Both the position numbers and the translations under genes were made by a program. This document shows, piece by piece, positions 37,062 to 44,504 of a stretch of 64,000 nucleotides of DNA. Under the pieces are notes generated by a model, which did not search any database, had not been told where the DNA came from, and saw only the letters and a program-made list of their open reading frames with translations. The stretch lies in NCBI GenBank assembly GCA_963837105.1, contig CAWIMG010000020.1, forward strand, positions 35,459 through 99,458, given 5' to 3'. Within the stretch, counting starts at the first letter, position 1. Each line of letters starts with the position of its first letter. Source of the stretch: UBA9676 sp963837105. Its GTDB lineage: Bacteria > Actinomycetota > Actinomycetes > Streptosporangiales > Streptosporangiaceae.

Positions 37062-38315
37062 ATGACCAGTCGCATTGTCATCCTGGGCGGGGGAACCGGG
37101 GGCACGCTCGCCGCCAACCGGCTGCGCCGCGACCTCGGCGACGACTGCCAGATCACCGTGGTGGATGCCGACGGGGACCACCTCTACCAGCCGGGGCTGC
37201 TGTTCGTGCCGTTTGGCCGGGTACAGCCGGCCAGCCTGATCCGCTCCCGGCCCCAGCAACTGCGCCGCGGCGTCGGCTATCACCAGTCCGCGGCCGACCG
37301 GGTCGATATCGGGGCGCGCCAGGTCCGCCTGGTGGATGGCACCGTGCTGCCCTACGACGTGCTGGTGATCGCCTCCGGGACGGCGCTGTTGCCCGAGGAG
37401 ACTGAGGGCCTGCCGGAGGCCATGGCCCAGCGCCGGGCGTTCACCTTCTACGACCTGGACGGCGCGACCGGCCTGCGGGACGCACTGGCCGGCTTCACTG
37501 GCGGCCGGATCGCCGTGAACGTCGTCGACATGCCGATCAAGTGCCCGGTCGCCCCGCTCGAGTTCTGCTTCCTGGCCGACTCCTACTTCCGGCGGCGGGG
37601 CATCCGCGACCGGGTCGAGCTGACCCTGGTCACCCCGCTGGACGGCGCCTTCACCCGGGCCATCGCCAGCCGCGAGCTGGGCGGGCTGCTGGACCGTAAA
37701 GGCATCGGGCTGGTCACCGAGTTCAACACCGGCGAGGTGGACACCGGCGCCGGACGGCTGGTTTCCTTCGACGGCCGGGACGTGAGCTTCGACCTCGCGG
37801 TCATGGTGCCCATCCACGGCGGGCAGGCCTACGTCGGCCGGTCCCCGGGCCTGGGCGATGCGCTGGGCTTCGTCCCGGTGGACGAGCGGACCCTGCAGGC
37901 CAAGGCGAGCCCGGAGATCTTCGCCATCGGTGACGCCACCGACGTGCGGGCGTCCAAGGCCGGCTCGGTCGCCCACTTCGAGGGCGAGATCCTGGCCCGC
38001 AACATCGCCAGCTACCTGGCCGGGCAGCCGCTGAGCGCGAGCTTCGACGGGCACACCAACTGCTTCATCGAGAGCGGGGCGGGCAAGGCGCTGCTGATCG
38101 ACTTCAACTACGCGACCGAGCCGGTGCCAGGCCACTTCCCCGGCCCCATCGGCCTGCCGCTGCTGAAGGAGTCCCGCCTCAACCACGCCGGGAAGCTGGC
38201 GTTCCAGTGGCTCTACTGGCACATGCTGCTGCCCGGGCGGGACATCCCCGGCATCTCGGACAGCATGACGCTGGCGGGCAAGCACGTGCCGGCCCATGAG
38301 CCGGCCAGCAGGTGA
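37062..38315 (+). CDS. sqr: Sulfide:quinone oxidoreductase-type FAD protein
   Basis: The 417-residue protein starts MTSRIVILGGGTGGTLAANRL (FAD Rossmann motif), then DGDHLYQPGLLFVPFG, LPYDVLVIASGTALLPEETEG, NVVDMPIKCPVAPLEFCFLADSYF with the conserved Cys pair region, VMVPIHGGQAYVGRSPGLGD, FAIGDATDVRASKAGSVAHFEGEI and a C-terminal membrane-associated stretch (LNHAGKLAFQWLYWHMLLPG). It oxidises sulfide at the membrane and passes electrons to quinone. The following two genes are sulfur-carrier proteins (TusE/DsrC-like and DsrE2-like), spaced 18 and 22 bases, so the product is likely protein-bound persulfide. Confidence 0.88.
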   Translation: MTSRIVILGGGTGGTLAANRLRRDLGDDCQITVVDADGDHLYQPGLLFVPFGRVQPASLIRSRPQQLRRGVGYHQSAADRVDIGARQVRLVDGTVLPYDVLVIASGTALLPEETEGLPEAMAQRRAFTFYDLDGATGLRDALAGFTGGRIAVNVVDMPIKCPVAPLEFCFLADSYFRRRGIRDRVELTLVTPLDGAFTRAIASRELGGLLDRKGIGLVTEFNTGEVDTGAGRLVSFDGRDVSFDLAVMVPIHGGQAYVGRSPGLGDALGFVPVDERTLQAKASPEIFAIGDATDVRASKAGSVAHFEGEILARNIASYLAGQPLSASFDGHTNCFIESGAGKALLIDFNYATEPVPGHFPGPIGLPLLKESRLNHAGKLAFQWLYWHMLLPGRDIPGISDSMTLAGKHVPAHEPASR

Positions 38316-38333
38316 CGAACAAGGGAGGCTGAC

Positions 38334-38651
38334 ATGCCGAGCATGACCTACGCGGGCACCGAGGTCAGCGTCAACGAGGAGGGCTTCTTCAACGACCCGG
38401 ACCAGTGGCGGGAGGAGATGGCGCCCCAGATCGCCCGGGAAGCCGGGATCGAGACACTGACCGACCGCCACTGGCAGGTCATCAAGTTCATGCGGCACGA
38501 GTACGCGGAGAAGGGAACCGGGCCGAGCGTGCGCGCACTGAGCAAGACCTCCGGGGTGAGCATCAAGGAACTGTACGAACTGTTCCCCAAGGGGCCGGCC
38601 AAGCTCGCCGCGAAGATCGCCGGCATCCCCAAGCCTCGCGGCTGCATCTGA
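38334..38651 (+). CDS. DsrC/TusE-family sulfur-carrier protein
   Basis: The 105-residue protein has the family pattern: VNEEGFFNDPDQWREEMAPQIA, IETLTDRHWQVIKFMRHEY, GTGPSVRALSKTSGVSIKELYELFPKGPAKLAAKIAGIPKP and the C-terminal RGCI with the penultimate Cys104. The second Cys found in true DsrC, about ten residues upstream, is absent, so it is of the TusE/single-Cys type that relays persulfide rather than working with DsrAB. AGGGAGG precedes the ATG. It lies between sqr and dsrE2. Confidence 0.9.
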   Translation: MPSMTYAGTEVSVNEEGFFNDPDQWREEMAPQIAREAGIETLTDRHWQVIKFMRHEYAEKGTGPSVRALSKTSGVSIKELYELFPKGPAKLAAKIAGIPKPRGCI

Positions 38652-38673
38652 TCAAAGAAAGGGACGGTGTGCC

Positions 38674-39162
38674 ATGTCCACCGATGCCGCGACTGCCAAC
38701 GGCAAGATCGAGAAGGTGTCCATCATCGTGTCCAAAGGCTCCCTGGAGGGCATCTACCCGGCGCTGATCATGGCGAACGGTGCCCGGGCGGAGGGCATCG
38801 AGGCGAACCTGTTCTTCACCTTCTTCGGCCTGGATGCCATCCACAAGGCCCGCCATGAGCACATCAAGCTCGCCACCGTCGGCAACCCCGGGCTGCACAT
38901 GGCAACCTGGGCCGGTGGCCTGCCGGGTGTGTCCTCGGTGATGACCCAGTACCTGTCGCACAAGATGGAAGTGCTGGACATCCCGCCCATCCCGGAGTTC
39001 ATCGAGATGATCGCCGACACCGGGGCCGGCCTGTATGGCTGCAAGGCATCGGTGGACCTGTTCGGCCTCACCCGGGATGACTTCATCGACCAGGTCAAGG
39101 ACATCATCACGGTGGGTGAGTTCTATGACCTCGCCGCCGGTGGCCAGATCATCTTCACCTGA
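38674..39162 (+). CDS. DsrE2-like (DsrE/DsrF/DrsH-fold) sulfurtransferase
   Basis: The 162-residue protein reads KVSIIVSKGSLEGIYPALIMANGA, NLFFTFFGLDAIHKA, MEVLDIPPIPEFIEMIADTGAGLYGCKASVDLFGLTRDDFID and ends in VGEFYDLAAGGQIIFT. The Cys of LYGCKASVDLFGL is at the conserved DsrE2 sulfur-accepting position. DsrE2 passes sulfane sulfur to TusA- or TusE-type carriers. It is soluble here, with no clear membrane helix. It is the last gene of the sqr operon; a strong terminator follows. Confidence 0.88.
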   Translation: MSTDAATANGKIEKVSIIVSKGSLEGIYPALIMANGARAEGIEANLFFTFFGLDAIHKARHEHIKLATVGNPGLHMATWAGGLPGVSSVMTQYLSHKMEVLDIPPIPEFIEMIADTGAGLYGCKASVDLFGLTRDDFIDQVKDIITVGEFYDLAAGGQIIFT

Positions 39163-39179
39163 TCAGACGCCGGCAAGTG

Positions 39180-39213
39180 GTGCCGGGCAGGCGTGGCCTG
39201 CCCGGCACTTTCT
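39180..39213 (+). terminator. Intrinsic terminator of the sqr operon
   Basis: A perfect 13-bp stem (GTGCCGGGCAGGC) with a 3-base loop is followed by TTTCTT. Confidence 0.85.
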
Positions 39214-39248
39214 TCACCGCCGGCGCCTGCGGTGCCGCCGGTACCTCG

Positions 39249-39788
39249 CTACCGGCTGGCCGGCGCCATCGCGGCGGCCAGGCTCGTGCCCCATTCCCGG
39301 GCCCGTTCCTCTTCGCCCGGCCGCAGCTGGTTGTTCTTGCCGATCAGGAAGCTCTCCGGCGGCACCAGCAGGCTGAGCCCATGCTCACTGAGCTGCCTGG
39401 CGATGCCCTTGGACGCCCGGCCGGTCAACGCCGCCAGGCCGTCGAAGCGGGTGTCAAAGGCGGCGGCACGGGCCGTGAGCTGCCCCAGGGAGTCAAACCA
39501 GTCACGCAGTCCCTGCCCGGCCTCGGGGGCACCGTGGTCGAGTGAGACCTGGCTGCCCTCCTTGTGCGCCTGCTCCGCCGCCAGCCGCCGGGTGCTGGTC
39601 CGGCTCATGCCGTGGGCGTGCGTCGGCCCGCCGACCACGATCAGGTCGGCACCCGCCAGCAGTTCCTGGTCCGCCTCCGTCACCCCGACCACGCTGATGA
39701 CGTTCCCCGGCGCCAGGCCGCTGGCGATCGCCCGCGCGACGTCGTGGGTGTTCCCGAACATCGATTCGTAGATGATCACTGCGCGCAT
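39249..39788 (-). CDS. Flavodoxin-domain protein
   Basis: The 179-residue protein starts at ATG 39788 behind GGGAGGTGG. The FMN phosphate loop is MRAVIIYESMFGNTHDVARA, the 50s-like loop has VGGPTHAHGMSR and the C-terminal part has SFLIGKNNQLRPGEEERARE. It is a one-electron FMN carrier or a flavodoxin-like reductase; longer upstream readings are not supported. As PFOR needs a ferredoxin or flavodoxin partner and no ferredoxin gene is in the window, this protein is a candidate acceptor. A weak DevR-like half site lies 80 bases upstream. Confidence 0.85.
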   Translation of the reverse strand: MRAVIIYESMFGNTHDVARAIASGLAPGNVISVVGVTEADQELLAGADLIVVGGPTHAHGMSRTSTRRLAAEQAHKEGSQVSLDHGAPEAGQGLRDWFDSLGQLTARAAAFDTRFDGLAALTGRASKGIARQLSEHGLSLLVPPESFLIGKNNQLRPGEEERAREWGTSLAAAMAPASR

Positions 39789-39867
39789 GTCTGCCACCTC
39801 CCGATCCTCTGCCTCCAGCCCATCCGCCGGGGCCCGGGCCCGCCAGGGCCGAAGGGCTGCCATCGGC

Positions 39868-39881
39868 GGGACTTCCCGCCG
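39868..39881. promoter_or_regulatory. Weak DevR-like half site upstream of flavodoxin
   Basis: GGGACTTCCCGCCG keeps only the GGGACTT half. It is 80 bases before the flavodoxin start. Confidence 0.25.
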
Positions 39882-39899
39882 GATCAGTGGACAGCCGGG

Positions 39900-40205
39900 T
39901 CAGCGGACAGCAGGCGACGCCTGGTCGGCCAGCCGCCCGGACGGGTCGAAAACCGACGCGCCCGCCGCCGCCAGCGCGGCCCGGGCGGCCCGGTAGTGGT
40001 GGCCGCACAGCAGCAGGTCGGTCGGGTGGTCCCGGCCTGCCGTCGGTGGCATCACCACGACCACGGTCGGCCTGGCCGAGCAGCAGCAGGCACGCTCGGC
40101 CGTGCTGAGCGCCCGCCAGTCGATGGCGGGCACGGTGGCCGCGGCCAGGCGGCATTCGTGCGGCTCAGCCTGGCCGGCCGAACAAGCGGTGGTGTTCGGC
40201 GTCAT
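39900..40205 (-). CDS. Small DUF7455-like protein
   Basis: The 101-residue protein has an N-terminal Cys pair region (ERACCCSARPTVVVVMPPT) and DLLLCGHHYRAARAALAAAGA, matching the small actinobacterial proteins with a Cys-x-x-Cys...CGHHxR zinc-ribbon-like pattern. The first Cys pair is altered to CCC. Function unknown. It is divergent from the kinase gene at 40354. Confidence 0.7.
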   Translation of the reverse strand: MTPNTTACSAGQAEPHECRLAAATVPAIDWRALSTAERACCCSARPTVVVVMPPTAGRDHPTDLLLCGHHYRAARAALAAAGASVFDPSGRLADQASPAVR

Positions 40206-40281
40206 GGACCCAGCCTGGCAAGGCGGGCCGGGGCCCCGCCAGGGTCCTTTTTCCTGTCTGTGATGGCCGAACGGCCCGGCC

Positions 40282-40295
40282 GGGACGAAAGTCCC
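40282..40295. promoter_or_regulatory. DevR-like box upstream of the Rv2004c-like kinase
   Basis: GGGACGAAAGTCCC has both perfect half sites GGGAC and GTCCC with the standard spacing. It lies 58 bases before ATG 40354, and could also serve the DUF7455 gene on the other strand. Confidence 0.68.
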
Positions 40296-40353
40296 GCACC
40301 TGCCGGCCTGGAGTGCCCTGGCCTGGCCGGGCCGGCGTGACCAGACTGTGGCT

Positions 40354-42288
40354 ATGCCCGTCCCGTCACCAGGGCACGCCCCGCGGGCCGGTGCCCGGTC
40401 AGCGGCTGGCCTGGGCCGGCCGGGACTGGTGATGCCCAGCGAGCCGTACGCGGCGGTGTCGGAGACCCATTCCGCGGTGGTGTTCTTCGTTGGCGACCGG
40501 GCCTACAAGCTGAAGAAGCCGGTCGATCTCGGTTTCCTCGACTTCAGCACACCAGCGGCACGGGAGCGGGCATGCCGCCGGGAGACCGAGCTCAACCGGC
40601 GTTTTGCCCCCGACGTGTACCTGGGCGTGGCCGAGATCAGCGGCCCGGCCGGTGAGCCCGGCGGCCACCTGGTGGTGATGCGGCGGATGCCGGCCGGCCG
40701 GCGGCTGTCCAGCCTGGTCCGGGCCGGCCAGCCGGTGGACCGGCCGCTGCGCGAGGTGGCCCGGGCACTCGCCGTTCAGCATGCGTCCGCTGCCCGTGGC
40801 CCCCAGATAGCCGAGCAGGGCAGCCGGGACGCGCTCCTTGGCCGCTGGCGGGACAGCTTCCGCCAGGTCCGGCAGACCGGCGGGGCGCTGCCCGGGCCGG
40901 CGGAGATTGACGAGGCCCAGTGGCTGGCAGAGCGTTTCCTGGCCGGCCGGTCAGCACTGTTCCAGGCCCGGATCGGCGCGGGGCGGATCGTGGACGGCCA
41001 CGGGGATCTGCTGGCCGATGACATCTTCTGCCTCGACGACGGGCCCCGGATACTGGACTGCCTGGAGTTCGATGACCGGCTGCGCTGGCTGGACGGCCTG
41101 GATGACGCCGCTTTCCTGGCCATGGATCTGGACCGGCTGGGCGCGCCTGCCCTGGCCGAGCGGTTCATCGGCTGGTATGCGGAGTTCGCCGCGGATCCGG
41201 CGCCGCCCGCCCTGCGTCATCACTACCTGGCGTACCGGGCGTTCGTGCGGGCCAAAGTCGGCTGCCTGCGCTCGGCCCAGGGTGACCCGCGGGCCGCGGC
41301 CGGCACCGCCGAGCTGACCAAGCTGACCCTCCGCCATCTGCGGGCGGGCGCGGTCACGCTGGTCCTGGTCGGCGGCCTGCCCGGCACCGGCAAGTCGGTG
41401 CTGGCCGGAACGCTGGCGGGCCAGCTGGGCTGGACGGTGCTGGCTAGCGACCGGATCCGCAAGGAACTGGCTGGCCTGCCCCCGGAGGTGCCCGCGCCCG
41501 CGCCGTTCGGCGCCGGGATCTACACCGCGGACTGGACCACCCGCACCTATGCCGAGCTGCTCCACCGGGCCGCGGCCCTGCTGGCGGTTGGCGAGTCGGT
41601 GATCCTCGATGCGTCCTGGACCTCGCTGCGGCAGCGGGCTGACGCGGCCGCCGTCGCTGACCAGCACAGCGCGGATCTGGTGCAGCTGCGCTGCACCACG
41701 CCGGCCGGCCTGGCTGCCGAGCGGTTGGCCCGCCGCCAGGGCGGCGCCTCGGACGCGGATCCGGCGATCGCGGCGCAGCTGGCCGCAGACGAGGCGCCCT
41801 GGCCCGCCGCCATCACCATCGACACCAGCGCCCCCGCCGGGCCGGCCGGTTCGCCCGCCAGGCCGGCTGGTGCCACCGGGCTGGCTGGTGCCACCGGGCC
41901 GGTACGGCAGGCGCTGGCAGCGATCAGGCCTCACGGCCATGGGCACGTCTGGCGGCCGGCCCAGCCGGCAGTGAGGCCGGCCGCCATCGCATGGCCTAGG
42001 GCCTGCCAATTCCGGCCAAAGGACCCTGGGCAGCCAGGGGCCCACCGGGCAACCTGGAATTGCGTTGGTGGCTGCCGGGACCTGGCAGCCCATCAGAAGG
42101 AGGCAGACGATGCCTGGTATCACTGTTGGGATCGATGGATCCGATCACTCTGTCAAAGCGCTGGAATGGGCCATGAGGGAAGCGGCGATCCAGCACTCCC
42201 CAGTCACGGTCTTGATGGTGCATCTGGTGCCCATGAGCGGGTGGACTGGCAGGCCCATCACCCTGCCAGCCGATGCCGCCGAGCTTGA
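40354..42288 (+). CDS. Bifunctional aminoglycoside-phosphotransferase-like / P-loop kinase protein (Rv2004c type)
   Basis: The N-terminal half is an APH-like kinase: FFVGDRAYKLKKPVDLGFLDF, LVVMRRMPAGRRLSSLV, RIVDGHGDLLADDIFCLDDG (catalytic Asp region) and ILDCLEFDDRLRWLDGLDD. The second half is a P-loop domain: LVLVGGLPGTGKSVLAGTLA (Walker A), LASDRIRKEL, SVILDASWTSLRQRA. The real protein should end near 41950 (about 500-530 residues, like DosR gene Rv2004c). As written the frame runs on to 42288, overlapping the next gene by 179 bases with a low-quality tail, so a lost stop or frameshift near 41900-42000 is likely. ATG 40432 is an alternative start. Confidence 0.82.
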   Translation: MPVPSPGHAPRAGARSAAGLGRPGLVMPSEPYAAVSETHSAVVFFVGDRAYKLKKPVDLGFLDFSTPAARERACRRETELNRRFAPDVYLGVAEISGPAGEPGGHLVVMRRMPAGRRLSSLVRAGQPVDRPLREVARALAVQHASAARGPQIAEQGSRDALLGRWRDSFRQVRQTGGALPGPAEIDEAQWLAERFLAGRSALFQARIGAGRIVDGHGDLLADDIFCLDDGPRILDCLEFDDRLRWLDGLDDAAFLAMDLDRLGAPALAERFIGWYAEFAADPAPPALRHHYLAYRAFVRAKVGCLRSAQGDPRAAAGTAELTKLTLRHLRAGAVTLVLVGGLPGTGKSVLAGTLAGQLGWTVLASDRIRKELAGLPPEVPAPAPFGAGIYTADWTTRTYAELLHRAAALLAVGESVILDASWTSLRQRADAAAVADQHSADLVQLRCTTPAGLAAERLARRQGGASDADPAIAAQLAADEAPWPAAITIDTSAPAGPAGSPARPAGATGLAGATGPVRQALAAIRPHGHGHVWRPAQPAVRPAAIAWPRACQFRPKDPGQPGAHRATWNCVGGCRDLAAHQKEADDAWYHCWDRWIRSLCQSAGMGHEGSGDPALPSHGLDGASGAHERVDWQAHHPASRCRRA

Positions 42289-42538
42289 GAAGGCGCGGCA
42301 GACCGCGAACGAGTTGATTCTCAAGGTGACCAGCCAGCTCGGCGACGCCCAGCCGGCCTCGGTCAAGGTGAACGTGGTCAACGGTTTCCCGGCCCAGCAA
42401 CTGATCGAGGCATCCCGCGACGCCGACCTGGTCGTCGTCGGATCCCGTGGCAGCGGCGGATTCGCCAAGCTCATGATGGGCTCAGTGAGCAGCCAGGTCG
42501 TGCATCACGCCCACTGCCCGGTGGTGGTGGTCCGGTAG
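42110..42538 (+). CDS. Universal stress protein
   Basis: The ATG at 42110 follows AGAAGGAGG. The 142-residue protein has MPGITVGIDGSDHSVKALEW, VTVLMVHLVPMSGW, FPAQQLIEASRDADLVVVGS and RGSGGFAKLMMGSVSSQVVHHAHCPVVVVR with the ATP-binding loop. Its base use is slightly less GC-rich than its neighbours. It follows the Rv2004c-like gene, as Rv2005c does in M. tuberculosis (there in the same regulon). A hairpin terminator follows. Confidence 0.92.
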   Translation: MPGITVGIDGSDHSVKALEWAMREAAIQHSPVTVLMVHLVPMSGWTGRPITLPADAAELEKARQTANELILKVTSQLGDAQPASVKVNVVNGFPAQQLIEASRDADLVVVGSRGSGGFAKLMMGSVSSQVVHHAHCPVVVVR

Positions 42539-42569
42539 CGCGGCGCGCAGGCTCCCGCGGTCACGACCA

Positions 42570-42600
42570 CGGTGCCCCGGCCGTCATGGCCGGGGCACCG
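42570..42600 (+). terminator. Hairpin after the USP gene
   Basis: A perfect 13-bp stem (CGGTGCCCCGGCC) with loop GTCAT; no T tract. Confidence 0.7.
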
Positions 42601-42639
42601 CTATGACTGGAGCACGCCGTGCGGGCGTCACCTACGGCG

Positions 42640-43515
42640 TCAGTGGCCGTGCACGATCCTGGCCCCGTCCTCCCGCACCCGGTTGACCACGTCCACCACG
42701 CCTTCGACGTCCCAGGCCAGCCGGACCGCGACAGGCAGCAAGTCCCGCTTGCCCGCCGCGGCGGGGTGGCCGGTCAGGGTCACTATGCCGTTGTGGACCT
42801 TGACCTCGATGCCGTCCGGCTCGTCCGGCAGCAGTTCGGCGAAGATGTCGCGCACTTCCCGGGCGATCTGCTCATCCGGGCGGAGGAAGACGGTGAGCAG
42901 GTCACGGCGGCTGACGATGCCCATCAGCTTGCCCTCGGGGTCGACCACTGGCAGCCGCCGGATCCGGTGCGCATTCATCAGCCGGGCGGCGGCGGCGACG
43001 GAGGCGTCGGGGTAGATGGTGATCGCGGGTGAGGTCATCAGCTGGGCCGCGGTCAGGCCCTGATGGCGCTTCCGGCCGGACGGCCAGGACAGGACCCGGC
43101 GGCCGGTGGCGGTGATATGCCCGGCCCGGGCGGCGAGCAGGTCCGCCTCCGACACGATGCCGGTCACCTTGCGTCCCATGCTCAGCACCGGCACGCCGCT
43201 GATGCGGTGCTCGGCCAGCAGGGCGGCGATCTCCTTGTACGGGGTTATCCGGTCCACGGTCACCACCGAGGTGGTCATGACATCGCGCATCCGGGTCCGC
43301 CACCGGCCGTGGTGATGCTGCCTGCTGCTGGGCGGCTGGGTGCCGGCCTTGGCGGGCTTGGCCGGATGCAGCCCGGGCTCCTCGCCGATGTGCTCGGCGA
43401 TGCTGTTGACGGCGCGCGCCACGTCGGCCGGAGCGGCCCGGCCGTGCAGGGAGTCGTAATACGCGGCCCCGAGATGACGCAGCATGCCATCCATATTGGA
43501 TTCTTGCTTGCTCAT
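42640..43515 (-). CDS. CBS-pair protein with N-terminal extension and C-terminal BON domain
   Basis: The 291-residue protein starts at 43515 (MSKQESNMDGMLRHLGAAYY). After about 75 residues come two CBS domains (MRDVMTTSVVTVDRITPYKEIA...GVPVLSMGRKVTGIVSEADLL; LMTSPAITIYPDASVAAAARL...RRLPVVDPEGKLMGIVSRRDLL) and a BON domain (EVKVHNGIVTLTGHPAAAG... VEGVVDVVNRV). CBS pairs bind adenyl nucleotides and so can sense energy state; the BON domain suggests membrane or ligand contact. The N-terminal extension, present only in this paralogue, is of unknown role. The DosR gene Rv2626c is a CBS-pair protein. A DevR-like box lies 102 bases upstream. Confidence 0.88.
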   Translation of the reverse strand: MSKQESNMDGMLRHLGAAYYDSLHGRAAPADVARAVNSIAEHIGEEPGLHPAKPAKAGTQPPSSRQHHHGRWRTRMRDVMTTSVVTVDRITPYKEIAALLAEHRISGVPVLSMGRKVTGIVSEADLLAARAGHITATGRRVLSWPSGRKRHQGLTAAQLMTSPAITIYPDASVAAAARLMNAHRIRRLPVVDPEGKLMGIVSRRDLLTVFLRPDEQIAREVRDIFAELLPDEPDGIEVKVHNGIVTLTGHPAAAGKRDLLPVAVRLAWDVEGVVDVVNRVREDGARIVHGH

Positions 43516-43616
43516 CGCCGTGTCCCCTCTACTTGCCAGGCACCCGGAAACAGGTACCCACCTTGATTGGACCAGGTCACGCTGCCATCGGGTAGGGCCG
43601 GAGGTGCTCTGGCCGG

Positions 43617-43630
43617 AGGACTTTGGGCCT
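43617..43630. promoter_or_regulatory. Degenerate DevR-like box between the two CBS-BON genes
   Basis: AGGACTTTGGGCCT keeps GGACTTT and part of the right half. It lies 102 bases before the CBS gene starting at 43515 and just after the stop of the upstream CBS gene. Confidence 0.4.
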
Positions 43631-43633
43631 GGT

Positions 43634-44284
43634 CTAGCGCGGCGCCTCGCCGGCGTAGCTGAGCTGGTCGTGGACCGCGACCACGCCCTCGACCCGCCGG
43701 ATTTCATCGGCCAGCTCGTGGCCTGCCGAGTCGTTCTCCGGGCGGCCCGCCACGGTGACGATGCCGCCGGCGACGGTGACGGTGAACCTGCCAGGGCCCT
43801 GGGCGGCGCTGGCCGGGATCACCTCGTCGGTGACCTCCCGGCGGATGTCGGAGTCCGGCCGCAGGAAGACACCCAGCACGTCGGTCCGGCTGATGATGCC
43901 GATCAGGTGCCCGGAGTCGTTGATCACCGGCAGCCGCTTGACCCGGCGGTCCCGCATCAGCCGGGCGGCCTCCACCACCGGTGTATCGGGCCCCACCGTT
44001 ACCGCCGGGCTGGTCATCAGCTCGTCCGCGGTCACCCCGGCGGCTTTGGCGTGAGTGCGGAAGTGCATCAGGCTGGCCAGCACGCCCTGGATGTCCGCCT
44101 GTTCGGCCTCCTTGTTGAGGAAGTCGGCTTCGGAGACGACGCCGATGACGCGGCCGGATCCGTCAACGACGGGAAAGGCGCTGATCCGCGATTCCCGCAT
44201 CCTGGCGACCATCTCCTTGAACGAAGCATCACTCCTGACCGCCACCACCCGGGCCGTCATCACGTCCCTGACCATGCTTCTCAT
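43634..44284 (-). CDS. CBS-pair protein with C-terminal BON domain
   Basis: The ATG at 44284 has AAGGAG at good spacing. The 216-residue protein has CBS 1 (MVRDVMTARVVAVRSDASFKEMV ... FPVVDGSGRVIGVVSEADFL), CBS 2 (ELMTSPAVTVGPDTPVVEAARLMRD ... LPVINDSGHLIGIISRTDVL) and a BON domain (FTVTVAGGIVTVAGRPEND ... VEGVVAVHDQL). It is a paralogue of the next gene without the N-terminal extension. It is divergent from the Acg-type gene at 44505. Confidence 0.9.
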   Translation of the reverse strand: MRSMVRDVMTARVVAVRSDASFKEMVARMRESRISAFPVVDGSGRVIGVVSEADFLNKEAEQADIQGVLASLMHFRTHAKAAGVTADELMTSPAVTVGPDTPVVEAARLMRDRRVKRLPVINDSGHLIGIISRTDVLGVFLRPDSDIRREVTDEVIPASAAQGPGRFTVTVAGGIVTVAGRPENDSAGHELADEIRRVEGVVAVHDQLSYAGEAPR

Positions 44285-44504
44285 CGCGCAACTCCTTAGC
44301 TGTAAGGCCCGGCAATAGGACGCCGGATTGCCGGGGCCTCTAAGTCCAACCGTCGCAGCCAGGCTGGCCAGCCACCACGCGCGGACGGCCCGGGTGGGCA
44401 GGCCCAAGGCCACCGTGAGGCAGTGCCGAACGTCCCTGGCGTTGTTCCCCCAGTCAGGACCAATGCCTCTGTCGTTGACCCGGACCTGGCCCCATGGTGA
44501 GGGC

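Noticed and set aside
35193..38315. 1040-codon plus-strand frame ending in sqr
   Set aside because: Its first 600 codons are the complement of the FeS-flavoprotein gene; sqr starts at 37062 with a standard FAD motif.
42040..42110. GGGACCTGGCAGCCC before the USP as a DevR box
   Set aside because: The half sites are wrongly spaced and the USP probably shares the promoter at 40282.
43634..44284. CBS-BON proteins as IMP dehydrogenase fragments
   Set aside because: The CBS pair is joined to a BON domain, with no trace of the IMPDH barrel; lengths fit stand-alone sensors.
44456..44469. AGGACCAATGCCTC as a DevR box for the second Acg gene
   Set aside because: Only half of the core bases match; too weak to list as a site.
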